Shown piece by piece: positions 1 through 8,502 of a stretch of DNA of 24,504 nt. The translations under genes were made by a program, and so were the position numbers. The stretch spans positions 1,963,651 to 1,988,154 of the forward strand of contig BFEA01000184.1 of the NCBI GenBank assembly GCA_003427395.1. The letters run 5' to 3'. A model generated the notes under the pieces. The model worked only from the letters and a program-made list of their open reading frames with translations. It made no database searches and was not told the DNA's origin. The DNA comes from Chara braunii. Its lineage: Eukaryota > Streptophyta > Charophyceae > Charales > Characeae. Numbering within the stretch: the first letter of the stretch is position 1; each line of letters begins with the position of its first letter.

Positions 1-137
1 CCAAAACCAAGAAAAACTGAAAAAAAAAAGGGCACTGGGGAGGCAGGAGGGCAGACAACACACCCGCACATAAGGCAGGGAAACGACAACAACCAATGCA
101 CAAGGCAAGTACCAAAACCAAGAAAACTGAAAAAAAT
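1..137. repeat. Short A-rich direct repeat bracketing about 80 bp
   Basis: A CCAAAACCAAGAAAA-CTGAAAA motif at 1-27 recurs at about 112-137, with a single-base length difference. The DNA between is GC-richer (GGCAGGAGGGCAG and similar). The first copy touches the window edge, so the unit may extend to the left. This could be a tandem repeat or an element end; there is no coding signal. Confidence 0.6.
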
Positions 138-140
138 AAA

Positions 141-1290
141 AACTGATGATGATAGATTGTTTCGTCAGAGTTGCACCGACTCATCAGGAGGCTGAACCCT
201 CGACAATCTGCAAAATTTCCGTATTTGATGGTTTGGGTCATGAACTCTTTGACCCATGTTGAAGGCAGACTGTCCCCCAGCGGAACATAGCAGTGGGCAG
301 CAACCTTGCGGAGCACCAGGCAGCGCAGTAGAGGCAACACGGCTGCACAACGCCAAAAACGACTGCAAGGAACAACTCGACATGCAGGACACACAACATG
401 CCGTCTACGCAGTGAAGCACAAGGCAACACCACCGAGACAACCATGCTGCAAGGGATGACAGGGCAACCGGACGAGCAGCAGAGCAACCATCCGGTGAAG
501 CACAAGGCAACCGAACTAAGACGCACAAGCAAAGCATACGGAAGGCAAGGCCAGCGGATGAGCGGCAAGGCAGTGGAGCAGCGAAGCGCAAGACAACACC
601 AGCAACACGGCCACACCACACTGTGGACACAGCAATTTGTTGAGAACCACGTGTGAAGCAAGCGGGACAGACAGCAAGGCAGCGGCGGAGCACAGACGAG
701 GCAGTCCACACATCCAACACGGAGCAAAGCGGCAAATGACCTACTCACATCACGATGGAGAACACCGCAGACTGTTGGTTCCCACCACCCACTGAGCCAG
801 GGAGTCCCTCCGACGAGCATCCGTCATCACCCACAGGCAACACAGACATCCCGAACCGAACCCCCCCCCGAAGAGTGCAGTAGGCACTCCACACTAGGAA
901 CCACCGACTGTTTGGCACTACAAAAGTGCTCAGTTGGGCACAGAAAAATACTTAAAAAAAACAGAGGGAGCATGGAGTGCCTGCCTCTGGCTGTGAGCAC
1001 TCTAAGAGCATACTTAGGCCGGGACTTTCTTGACGGAATCTGGTCTTCCTTGCGGTTCTATTCGGTGAAAAAGATCTGAAACGTTTTTTTCTTACCAATT
1101 CTGGCCTTACCTGCAGTCCAATTCGGTTAAAACAGTGCTAGTGTGAGTATGGCCAATATCTGTTGATCTCGTCCTATGGTTAGCTCGATAGGCTGCAAGA
1201 GCACAGGACTTCTCCATACTTTTCTTCCTCCTTCTCCCAACTTCTTTCCCTCCCGCTTGCACTCTCCCTCCTACCTCGTCTGTCAATGCA
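141..1290. other. No gene seen; CA/AAGGCAAC-rich low-complexity DNA
   Basis: From about 280 to 740 the plus strand is pyrimidine-poor and built from recurring words such as AAGGCAAC, GCAAGGCA and GTGAAGCACAAGGCAAC (the last near 413 and again near 493). Open frames on both strands here have biased, cysteine- or glutamine-rich compositions that follow from the repeated words and show no domain. 780-1290 is unique-looking and has no recognisable feature apart from a small GAGTGC/GCACTC hairpin near 875. Confidence 0.5.
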
Positions 1291-1329
1291 TTCGTGTTTA
1301 CGAACATCCCTGTTCCATTCCACGGCCCG

Positions 1330-1870
1330 GCTTTATTAACGTGTAACCCCCAACTCCAAACCCTTCACACGTACCCTTGAACCCTAAACCCACTACCAAC
1401 GACTGTCTCCAATGGTCGTTCTTTGTGCCCATAAACACTAAACACAACCTTAAACCCTAAACCCACAACCCATAACTATCTCCCATGGTGATTGTCACCC
1501 TGATAAAACCTTGGTATGTAACCTTCCACCCTAGACCCGAAACACACAACCTACACAACCTTAACCCTAAATCACAACCACAACTATCTCCCATGGCCGT
1601 CGTCACCACCCTATACCCTTGGCACGTAACCTTAGACCCGCAAACCCTAAACCTTAAACCCTTGGCACGTAACCTTAGACCCGCAAACCCTAAACCTTAA
1701 ACCCTTGGCACGTAACCTTAGACCCGCAAACCCTAAACCTCAAAACCTTGACAGGTAACCTTAGACATCCACAATCCACGACTATCTCCCACTGCTGTTA
1801 TAACCCCAAACCCTGAGCCCTGAACGGAAAACCAGAAATCCACGACTATTACCCACTGGCATTCCACGTC
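1330..1870. repeat. Degenerate plant-telomere-like (CCCTAAA) block
   Basis: CCCTAAA or close variants (AACCCTAAACC, CCTAAACCTTAAACCC) occur repeatedly on the plus strand between about 1380 and 1760. CCCTAAA is the complement of the TTTAGGG repeat of land plants and many green algae. The words are dispersed, not head-to-tail, and are mixed with a second recurring phrase, ACTATCTCCCA, near 1403, 1477, 1582, 1781 and 1845 (some copies altered). This looks like an interstitial or subtelomere-derived satellite; a functional telomere end is unlikely. Confidence 0.65.
1621..1762. repeat. 43-bp tandem repeat, about 3.3 copies
   Basis: The unit starts GGCACGTAACCTTAGACCCG and ends in CCTTAAACCCTT. 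Copies start at 1621, 1664 and 1707, a period of exactly 43. A diverged partial fourth copy starts at 1750. The first three are nearly identical and therefore recently amplified. The repeat embeds two CCCTAAA-type words per unit, so it derives from the surrounding telomere-like block. The 71-residue open frame through it is a by-product. Confidence 0.9.
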
Positions 1871-2159
1871 TCACCTCTGTTGGCGTGCCAAACATGAGAG
1901 GAGCGGAAACAGGCTTGAGGGAGGGCAACGTTGATGAGCAATGAGCAAGCAAATCAACAAAGAGGTACTCACACCAGGACTTCTCCAACGGAATCTGGCT
2001 GTATTTCTGGCCAAGATACATCCCTGTAAAAATTCCCTGGTCTGACTGACCCACTAACTCTATGTACTATCAGTGCGATCTGCAGTCTGTGCTTCCATCA
2101 GATCTACTGAGGCATGCAGACCAACAGTCGTTATCCCATACAACCCCTGACCATGACCA

Positions 2160-2400
2160 TATTTCAATACTCTACCACCACCACCTCCTCCTCCTCCTCC
2201 TCCTCCACGAGCACCTCCTACTCCTCCTACTCTTAGACTACCTCTTCTCCTTTTCCTGCTCTCCCAGATCCCAACGGGAAGTTTAATCTCCAGTCAGTCC
2301 GCTGCCCTTCGTCTTTGGAGGAGTTCCCTTGCACAATCCTCCTCGCACGTTCGCTCATCCTCCTCCTCCTCCACATCATAACCGTCATCACTGTGGCAGA
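2160..2400. repeat. CTC/CCT microsatellite and pyrimidine tract
   Basis: A (CTC)n run occupies about 2183-2207, followed by interrupted CCTACTCCTC stretches to 2270 and a second shorter run near 2358-2375. Short open frames here (poly-Leu or poly-Glu) are microsatellite translation. Confidence 0.8.
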
Positions 2401-2481
2401 TAGGCACAGGCATCATTGACACTGTCACAGACAGGAACACGTGGAGCATTCTCAGACCGCCATCCATCTTCAACCTGGGGA

Positions 2482-2941
2482 CTTCCGGCCACGGGCTGCT
2501 CTTCACGCACAGGATTTCCCGCCACAGACCCCTCTCCACGTGTCGGGTTTCCCGCCACTAGAGTATGTCCCACCACAAACTCCTCTCTACATATTGGGTT
2601 TCCTACCACGAACTGCGCTCCACTCACAAGTTTTCCCGCCATGAACTCATCTCCAGCCTGCGGATTTTCCCATTTCCCACAACGGAGAGCTCTTCATGTA
2701 CAAGATGTCCGTCATGAAGTGGTCCCCAACACTTTCCCGCCACCGATTGCTATCCGTGTGTGCGGTTTCCCGCCACCAATTGTAAGCTTTCCCGCCACAA
2801 ACTGCTCTCCATGTGAGGGGTTTCCCACCACGGACTGCTCTCCTCTTGCTCGATTTCCCGACTAAAACTGGCCCCCACGGGCGGCGTCTCCCGCCGCCAG
2901 CGGCTCGCCAGTCGCACGATTTCCCGCCATAAATGGCTCTC

Positions 2942-2953
<12 letters not shown>
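2482..2953. repeat. Degenerate 33-bp minisatellite (TTTCCCGCCAC unit)
   Basis: The anchor TTTCCCGCCAC and its variants begin at 2482, 2515, 2548, 2566, 2599, 2632, 2666, 2733, 2766, 2788, 2821, 2854, 2887 and 2920. Most steps are exactly 33 bp, with phase breaks of 18 and 22 bp and one 67-bp step. A representative second half is ACTGCTCTCCATGTGAGGGG. Because 33 is a multiple of three, long open frames persist on both strands, giving an 11-residue periodic peptide (G-F-P-A-T-N-C-S-P...) on the plus strand. I treat these as repeat artefacts because neither strand shows non-repeat coding sequence. Diverged units continue past the poly(T) at 3032 and 3062. Confidence 0.9.

Positions 2954-2968
<15 letters not shown>
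2942..2968 (-). repeat. Poly(T) tract, possible retroposon tail
   Basis: An uninterrupted T run interrupts the 33-bp minisatellite. By analogy with the other A/T tracts here it may be the poly(A) tail of a minus-strand retroposon, but no body or target duplication is recognisable next to it. Confidence 0.5.
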
Positions 2969-2972
<4 letters not shown>

Positions 2973-3160
2973 CTGACATCTTCACAAAAACTTCGCTGAC
3001 CTGTGCTCCATGTGACTGATTCTCTGCAAGATTTCCTACAAGCTGTTGTGCATATGCGAAGTTTCCCGCCACCAGCCCCTGCCTCGGTCTCGTCTGCCAA
3101 GTGTTTGCCAGGCAGACCTTCTGCCAGGCGCCAACGTGCCAGGTGTCGATTAACAAGTGC

Positions 3161-3250
3161 TTCCGTCTTCCCCCGAACATAACGCACCCTGATAATGAAC
3201 GTACGTATACAGCCAAAATGAGGGTGCGTTCTGATCGGGGGAAGACGGAG
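3161..3250. repeat. 90-bp foldback with 30-bp inverted arms
   Basis: The left arm at 3161-3190 (TTCCGTCTTCCCCCGA...AACGCACCCT) is matched by the reverse complement of 3221-3250 at 27 of 30 positions. The 30-bp spacer has weaker symmetry around ACGTACGT. No target-site duplication is evident. It could be a small MITE, or a hairpin at the end of a larger element. Confidence 0.8.
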
Positions 3251-3430
3251 GTCCTCGTCAGGTGTGGCCTCCTTCATCACGTGTTCCCTTACCCAAGCCT
3301 CCATCACATGTTCCTTTGCAGGACCCTTCAGCATTGGAGGGTGTGGACCCCCGAGGAGGTCTTCCATGTATAGTTTCCCCATGGTGGCGTCATATGCTCC
3401 GCCAGCCAACTGTCGTCGCTGCAGATTGCC

Positions 3431-3730
3431 TGCCACGTGTCCGCCTCGAGAGGAACCTGCCACGTGGCACTTTCTCCTCCTCGCAATCTGAAGAACATAA
3501 ACCTTATCGAAGTAGTCGGCCGAGGGGGATGCCACGTGGCGCTTGCTCCTTCGTGGTGTGTTGATCGGCAATCCCACCATGGGAGGATGGCGATGACGTG
3601 GCATGAGAAGCGATCTCTACATGGAAAACGGGCATGACGTGGCACGAAGACCATTTCCTGCCAGGAAGAATCGGGATCTCGTGGTACGATCAGCAGCAAA
3701 TCCTTCATCGATCAATACAGAGGACGTGGC
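3431..3730. promoter_or_regulatory. Cluster of G-box/ACGT-core words
   Basis: The palindrome GCCACGTGGC occurs at 3459-3468 and 3531-3540, with a GCCACGTGT variant at 3432-3440. TGACGTGGCA occurs at 3594-3603 and 3635-3644, and GGACGTGGC at 3722-3730. In plants CACGTG and ACGTGGC cores bind bZIP and bHLH factors. The cluster lies downstream of the only good gene nearby (minus strand, 3820-5580), so a promoter role is uncertain. The words may simply be units of a decayed repeat. No other feature is visible in 3260-3820. Confidence 0.3.
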
Positions 3731-3819
3731 TTTCTCTCCCTTTTTCCAGATCGCTTGAACAGAACAGCGTGAATAGCTTTCGACCACTCCTCTGTTCTCC
3801 TTCCTAGCGTGTCCGGCGG

Positions 3820-5580
3820 TCACATCCCTACCCCCTCCTCCGCCTCCTCCACCTGTTGCTCCTCCTCGGTCTTCGCCGTGGCCAGCTCCAAGCCTCCGGA
3901 GACATATCCATCTACACAGCTGTCTTCATTCTGTCGGTTTCTGATTAGCTGTGCTGCTGACATACCGTCTTCTCTCTTGCGGGAGTCACACTCCATGCTG
4001 TCGATCGTACGAAAGCCGACAACAGGAGGAAAAGCAACAGAGACGAGCAGCAGGACGAAGGAGATTGCCGCTGCAGTGGTCATCCCGATCGCGATCCAAG
4101 ACAGCCATCGCCTCCTGCCACCCATAGCTCGATGACAAGGGGTACTACGGGGGAGAACTGACGAGGAGGAGGAGCAGGAGGAGGAGGAGGAGGAGGAGGG
4201 AGAGAAGAGCGAAGAGAGAACGATCAGCCAATTACCCTGACCGTCATGGCCTGAGCGAGGCGTCGATGTTAATGGAAACTGCTGCTTCTCCTTCTCCTTC
4301 TGCTTCTGCTTCTGCTTCTGCTTCTGCTGCTCGGCCTTGAAGTGGCCGCGGTGGTCATCGCGACCCGGACCCGACGACGATGAGGGCTGATCGCTGTCAC
4401 TGATAGAACCAGAGGCAGATACAGACGTCAACGTAGACTGCTGCATTTCAACTTTTTCGAGTAGCTGCTGATGCTGCTCCGACCCGAAGCGCTGGTGAAT
4501 GTACTCCTCTACCGAGAGCACAGGAGGCCCCCGATTTTCGTCATCCTCATCGCCGCCGGATGGGCGCGTTGATGTCCACCCAAACTGCATTCCCTGCTCC
4601 TCTTCCTCTTCCTCCTCCTCCTCCTCCTCCTCCTCCTCCTCCTCCTGCTGCTGCTGCTGCTGCACTGGCTTGAAGTGGAGGTGGTCTTCCTCCGACGCCG
4701 CTCCAGGCTCATCGCTATCACCCCTGAACCCTGAGGATGGTCTTGACTTCAACGGAACCCCTCTTTTCTGCTGCTGCTGCTGCTCCGACTCGAAACGGTG
4801 GCGGTTATCTTCCGCCGCCACCGCCGCTGAGGACCCCCAGATGTCCTCAAGCTTCTTATTACCCCTACTAGCCACTCGCACGCGTGCAGCACGTGCTGTT
4901 TGCGGTGGTGGTGCTGCCGCGGGCGCAATGTCCTCGTCGTCGGACAGCAGAGCCGGATAAGGCGTCGAGGTCTCATCACTGTCCACTCCGAGGATCGAGA
5001 ACGGAGGTACCTGTGACCTCTCAACCAGCGCGTCCTTCATCTCTGGTACTGCAAAGACTTCGAAGGAAAACCTCGGTAGCTTCCCTGTAAGAACATCACT
5101 AACTAATGACAACGCCACCGGATGGCGCGCTGCCCCTGACACAGTAAGCATACGCTGCAGCACTTCTCGCCGTTTTGCAACTCCTGTTCCTCCTCCTCCT
5201 CCCTCCTCTTCATCCCTCGCGATCTCCGTCAAGGTATCGACAATTTCGTCAGAAAACAGCATACGGAAGACCGCCACAGGATCGGCTTGTCGGCTTGTCA
5301 CCCAAAGCAGGCTGTGCCGGTTCCCACCGAGCGGAATGCCCAGCCAACCGCGAACGACTATATATTGGTCGACGAGTGTAGTTTGTAGAACAAATTTGTC
5401 GCTGAAGTCGCATCGACGGATGCGTTTCGTTTGAGTAGGGTCACGTTCTTTGGCCCATGTTGAATTGAGCATTTGCCTCGCCATAGCACAATGGACTGCT
5501 CGGTCAAAGTCAAACCTGTTGACTTCATTGGTATTCCACTCGAATTTGAGACTCGGAAAGCGGCCTCGGAACGCGTCCAT
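3820..5580 (-). CDS. Hypothetical single-pass membrane protein with four Q/E-rich modules
   Basis: I do not recognise the family. The frame is open for nearly 600 codons and starts at the Met codon at 5578-5580. A Met six codons upstream (5598) lies before a good splice acceptor (TTCTTTTTGCAG, ending at 5584), so it is probably intronic; the gene either has a 5' UTR intron or a further upstream exon. Residues about 1-205 look globular, with mixed composition (for example VVRGWLGIPLGG and FRMLFSDEIVDTL). Residues about 258-450 hold four imperfect modules, each reading acidic-His-x-x-Phe, a Gln/Glu or Gln/Lys tract, then P-L-x-S or S-x-x-S-G and an Asp/Ser-rich end. A basic GGRRR precedes a hydrophobic segment of about 23 residues (about 493-516, WLSWIAIG...VLLLVSVAF), leaving a C-terminal tail of about 70 residues rich in Glu. 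No signal peptide is visible. By the positive-inside rule the long N-terminal part would be cytosolic. Strong CTC/CTG microsatellites encode the poly-Glu and poly-Gln tracts. Confidence is high that it is a gene and low on function. Confidence 0.75.
   Translation of the reverse strand: MDAFRGRFPSLKFEWNTNEVNRFDFDRAVHCAMARQMLNSTWAKERDPTQTKRIRRCDFSDKFVLQTTLVDQYIVVRGWLGIPLGGNRHSLLWVTSRQADPVAVFRMLFSDEIVDTLTEIARDEEEGGGGGTGVAKRREVLQRMLTVSGAARHPVALSLVSDVLTGKLPRFSFEVFAVPEMKDALVERSQVPPFSILGVDSDETSTPYPALLSDDEDIAPAAAPPPQTARAARVRVASRGNKKLEDIWGSSAAVAAEDNRHRFESEQQQQQKRGVPLKSRPSSGFRGDSDEPGAASEEDHLHFKPVQQQQQQEEEEEEEEEEEEEEEEQGMQFGWTSTRPSGGDEDDENRGPPVLSVEEYIHQRFGSEQHQQLLEKVEMQQSTLTSVSASGSISDSDQPSSSSGPGRDDHRGHFKAEQQKQKQKQKQKEKEKQQFPLTSTPRSGHDGQGNWLIVLSSLFSPSSSSSSSCSSSSSVLPRSTPCHRAMGGRRRWLSWIAIGMTTAAAISFVLLLVSVAFPPVVGFRTIDSMECDSRKREDGMSAAQLIRNRQNEDSCVDGYVSGGLELATAKTEEEQQVEEAEEGVGM
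4158..4235 (-). other. Candidate 78-nt in-frame (optional) intron
   Basis: On the minus strand a donor CAGG|GTAATT (GT at 4235-4234) is followed by a long pyrimidine tract and a CGTCAG acceptor (AG at 4159-4158). The interval is 78 nt, a multiple of three, with no stop in frame. Splicing would remove 26 residues, mainly the poly-Ser run just before the membrane segment, and join Gln to Val-Leu-Pro. Retained and spliced forms both stay open, as in an exitron. This is inferred from sequence only. Confidence 0.5.
4231..4810 (-). repeat. Four coding tandem modules of 100-170 bp
   Basis: Within the 3820-5580 gene, modules run roughly 4809-4707, 4689-4519, 4503-4360 and 4359-4231. DNA similarity is visible as well as protein similarity: modules 1 and 3 both carry CTGCTCCGAC(T/C)CGAA on the plus strand next to a CTG run. 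Each contains its own expandable triplet tract: CTG near 4770, CTC plus CTG at 4597-4665, GCTGCTGATGCTG near 4463, and CTTCTG near 4295-4330. Confidence 0.7.
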
Positions 5581-5583
5581 ATT

Positions 5584-5640
5584 CTGCAAAAAGAACATTC
5601 AAAAAAAAAAAACAAAAAAAAAAACCATGTGACAGGCAAC
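5584..5640 (-). promoter_or_regulatory. Putative splice acceptor with T-rich tract before the 5580 start
   Basis: The minus strand reads a run of T with one G, then GAATGTTCTTTTTGCAG, then AATATGGACGCG. The polypyrimidine tract and CAG immediately before the ATG at 5580 are typical of a 3' splice site. No matching upstream exon could be identified with confidence between 5640 and 5990. Confidence 0.5.
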
Positions 5641-5991
5641 ATAAAAAATAGGCACAGAGTCACAGACAGAACCACACACACGAACGAGCGACTGAGCGCA
5701 TCATTAGTACAGACGAACCATGGAATGCGAACAAAGGGACATAGATAAAGTCAAAAATACAAGCACTGTTTTAAAATTCTTGGTTTATCTTCGGGAAAAC
5801 CGTCAACTTCATTGCTCAACGGGGATGAGGCAGTACCCCCTTCACGGTTTTTTTGTTTTTTTTGTTTTTTTTGTTTTGTTTTTAATACAGCACTCTGGGG
5901 GTGAAACGGTCACTCCAGTCAGCACCAGCTGCCTCTCATCGGATCATTCGCTCGACGGCAAAAAACCTTTCAAAGTATACATTGCTTCACG
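5641..5991. other. No confident gene; T7G-type tract
   Basis: A plus-strand open frame from 5720 runs into the hairpin at 5992 and shows no domain. 5850-5882 is a (T7-8 G)n pyrimidine tract followed by AATACAG, which resembles a splice acceptor. This stretch would include the promoter or first exon of the minus-strand gene, but I cannot identify either. Confidence 0.4.
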
Positions 5992-6157
5992 GGGGCCAAG
6001 TCCCACTAGCAGCGTTGAGCTACCTCAACGCCTGAATGTGGACGGTTTTGCGGAGATGTGCAGAAATGGTGTTGAGTTTCCAGAACTGCACGTCTCCACA
6101 AACTCGTCCAGATTCAGGCGTTGAGGCAGCTCAACGCTGCTAGTGGGACTTGGCCCC
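5992..6157. repeat. 166-bp near-perfect hairpin (foldback/MITE or hairpin-RNA locus)
   Basis: Positions i and 12149-i are complementary. The outer 46 bp (5992-6037 against 6112-6157) match at 45 of 46. Inward pairing continues to about 6063/6086 with only a few mismatches and some G-T pairs, leaving a small terminal loop around 6064-6085. Each arm also contains its own small palindrome, GCGTTGAG...CTCAACGC. Either transcript would fold into one long stem. No clear target-site duplication flanks it (TTCACG on the left, GGGTTTT on the right). Confidence 0.85.
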
Positions 6158-6230
6158 GGGTTTTAGGGTCTGATCCCACACTGCGTAGTGAAGGAACTTC
6201 CTGTTTTGGGTGGGGGTTATGATTTGCTTC

Positions 6231-6394
6231 TTTTTTTCTTTTTTTTTTTTTTTTTTTGTACATAACATTTGAGGTGTGTGGCAGTCCAGTTTTTGGGCTT
6301 GACCAGTGATGTCTCGCCTTTAAACCGGACTGCAAAATTTTGTAAGGGACGCCAGGCCCGATTCCTGGCTCTTTAAGAAGATGTTTGACAGTCT

Positions 6395-6430
<36 letters not shown>

Positions 6431-6480
6431 AAAAAGGGGAAATACATTATTTACTTCTTCTTCTTTTTTTTTTTTTTTTG
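6231..6480. mobile_element. Cluster of three retroposon tails (T, A, T)
   Basis: There are T runs at about 6231-6257 and 6464-6479 (minus-oriented elements) and an A run at 6396-6428 (plus-oriented). The plus-oriented element carries a hairpin core at 6346-6370 (GGGACGCCAGG, loop CCCGATT, CCTGGC) about 25 bp before its A run. The second T run is followed at 6480-6500 by the reverse complement of GGGCACTGGGCCCGTATTTC, another family member. The exact 5' ends are not visible. Confidence 0.65.
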
Positions 6481-6519
6481 AAATACGGGCCCAGTGCCCA
6501 AGGCTTGTATTATCATGAA

Positions 6520-7290
6520 ACAATTTGAGGGATCCATTATTTACCACTACAGCGGATTTTCCTTTCGCAAAAGAGAGAAACTCGCGGAAAACCGTTCCCC
6601 GCAATGAAATGCAGACCTGAGTCGGAGGCCAGAGCACCGCCCCGAGGTAATTCCGGGAGTTTTCATCTGATGTCCCGTTTGTAGAAGTTCATCTCGATTT
6701 TCCTTATGCCGGAAGAGCTGGAAGCTGAGGTAGGTGATCACAAGTAAGGGCCTCCTTTGACACTCCTTGGGAGGCGACTCCAAGGATTTCGTCTTCTTTC
6801 CACCTGTCCTTGGAGCCTGAAAAGAAAATGTGAAAACACTCTAGAGGACAAATCCTCGGGCTCCGAGGCAAATCGTCCTCGGGTATGAGGGACGTCGTGA
6901 GGTCCTTTGGAGCCCGAGGATTCACGAATGGCGGGATGGCGGCGTCGAGCTTCGGAGGAAATGTGCAGGCGGTAGGTGGTCCATTCGTGATCCGGCGACC
7001 AGAAGACGGACATCGTGAGCCGTCCTTGTCGAAGAGGTCCTCCAACGGCCTCCAGAGTTGACCATTGGCAGCAATTTGCAGCATGGCGCGTCAACATCTT
7101 CAGGCAGCCGTCGGGGGGCGGCCTCCCTACGATCAGAATTTCGGATAATGTAGTCGTGCTCACGACGAGCCGCTCTTTGCACGAATGTGCTGTCCTTGTC
7201 GTCTTCCTGATTGCCATGTGTCGGCACTTGTGGCGGATGCGACGATGCAAGTGCGTGTGTGACGTTTCAACCTCACACCCTGTGCTGTCT
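6520..7290. other. No confident gene; region with foldback
   Basis: A 262-residue minus-strand open frame (7526-6738) and shorter frames overlap here, but none shows a domain and the longest runs through a dispersed repeat at 7340. They may be remnants of an element. The AATCCTCGGGCTCC foldback at 6851-6922 and a 9-bp CTCCAAGGA inverted pair (6778-6786 and 6810-6818) are the only structures seen. Confidence 0.4.
6851..6922. repeat. Perfect 14-bp inverted repeat, 44-bp loop
   Basis: AATCCTCGGGCTCC at 6851-6864 is exactly the reverse complement of 6909-6922. The loop contains further CCTCGG/GAGG words. Possible stem-loop of unknown role. Confidence 0.7.
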
Positions 7291-7294
7291 TCGG

Positions 7295-7362
7295 GTCGGA
7301 GTGATAAAAAATGCGGCACAGGCCCTGAAAGAAGAGCAAAATGGGGTGTGCCAAGGATTTTT
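7295..7362 (+). repeat. Dispersed repeat, copy 1 (GTGTGCCAAGGATTTTTGG)
   Basis: GGGGTGTGCCAAGGATTTTTGG recurs at 10834-10857 in the same orientation. The preceding bases in both copies follow a common pattern (GGAGT..., a GGCCTG or GGCCCTG word, GAAAG...GCAAAA). The two copies diverge quickly to the right, so this is probably the edge of a mobile element. Confidence 0.7.
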
Positions 7363-8500
7363 GGAAATTTAAAACGGAGTGCGGGGACACCAACGAAACT
7401 GAAACCCCCGCGTGGTTCCAGTTTTAGTGAGAAATGGCCATAGCCGCGCGGAAAAGAAATAGCGCGTGCTGCTTTCAAGTGTTTGTTTAATCCAAAAAGT
7501 ATCTCTGAACTTCCATGCGGTTTCAAACGGAAAGGCGGGGGTGCGCATGTGGGATCTCGTTTTCGAATTAAGTCCCGGCGCCGTTCGTTATAGAGCTCGG
7601 AATCCGACGTGGGACGGCCTCAGCCTGGTCGCTCTTTCCATGTGTTCATCCTCGCCACGTGCTCGGTAGTGGAACCCCTTTTCCCGAACCCCTTTTCCCG
7701 ATACCGTTCGGTGCGACGGCAATCACGACACAGAGTATTGGACCAATAAGGTGCCACCGACAGTGGCAGCGTCATCTAAACACACGGTAGCTAAGCTCAA
7801 AGGTACTGCACGGGTAATGACCTCAACAAATCAGTGAAAACCAATGACACCAGCGGCCTCAAGTTCCTCAACCCCAACGGCTGAGCTTGAAACATCAGCG
7901 CTCGGGTACGCCACGACGGCATCGGTCCTTAGCAGCAACAGCTTAATAGGAATAAATCAGCACTAATGAAGACTCAGAACTCGGTTGCAGCGACATCAGC
8001 AATCAACAATTGGTTGTGTACGACACTTAGGCCGCGTCAACTCGAGTGGCAGACCGGGCGGTATAATAGCTATGACACCTTTAGAATTTAGACGATCAAC
8101 CAAACTGTAGTGGCAACCACGACGCCGTGAAGTCAGTTGGCTAGGCACCTTCAGAATGACAAAATAGGGATGATTGAAGATCAATCATAGGCACAGCAAG
8201 TTGGCAATCGGTTATAGCAGCAGCTCCATTGTTGAGGGATCAGCAATAGCAAATCTAAGAAGCACCAGCTCCGCTGCTCAGAAGACAACAGCCCCCCTGT
8301 TAATAGAATGGAACAGCTTACCACGCCGTCTAGCAATGGTGGCAACAATCGAAGCACATGCGAATGTGGAGATCGTCCCCGTGACCTGGTACACCGGTGT
8401 CCCGTTTCACCGAACCTGGCCGTGACCCCGACCAGATACAGGCGGCTCAAAGTAAGCCCGGATCGGCCCTTTATTCAATAAAAATATCCCTTTCAGAAAT
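7363..8500. other. No gene seen; one 14-bp duplication
   Basis: AACCCCTTTTCCCG is tandemly duplicated at 7673-7686 and 7687-7700. Elsewhere there are only short open frames without recognisable content. 7740-8380 is rich in CAGCAAC/ACGGC-type words but has no clean period. Confidence 0.5.
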
Positions 8501-8502
8501 TG

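Noticed and set aside
238-735. 165-codon minus-strand ORF, Cys/Val/Leu-rich
   Set aside because: It is the antisense of an AAGGCAAC-type low-complexity stretch. Other frames are also open, and there is no domain or splice context.
2750-3604. 284-codon minus-strand ORF
   Set aside because: It runs through the 33-bp minisatellite and the poly(T) tract (a lysine run) as well as the foldback. Its composition is explained by repeats.
6738-7526. 262-codon minus-strand ORF
   Set aside because: No motif. It crosses the dispersed GTGCCAAGGATTTTT repeat that also occurs at 10835 in a different coding context.
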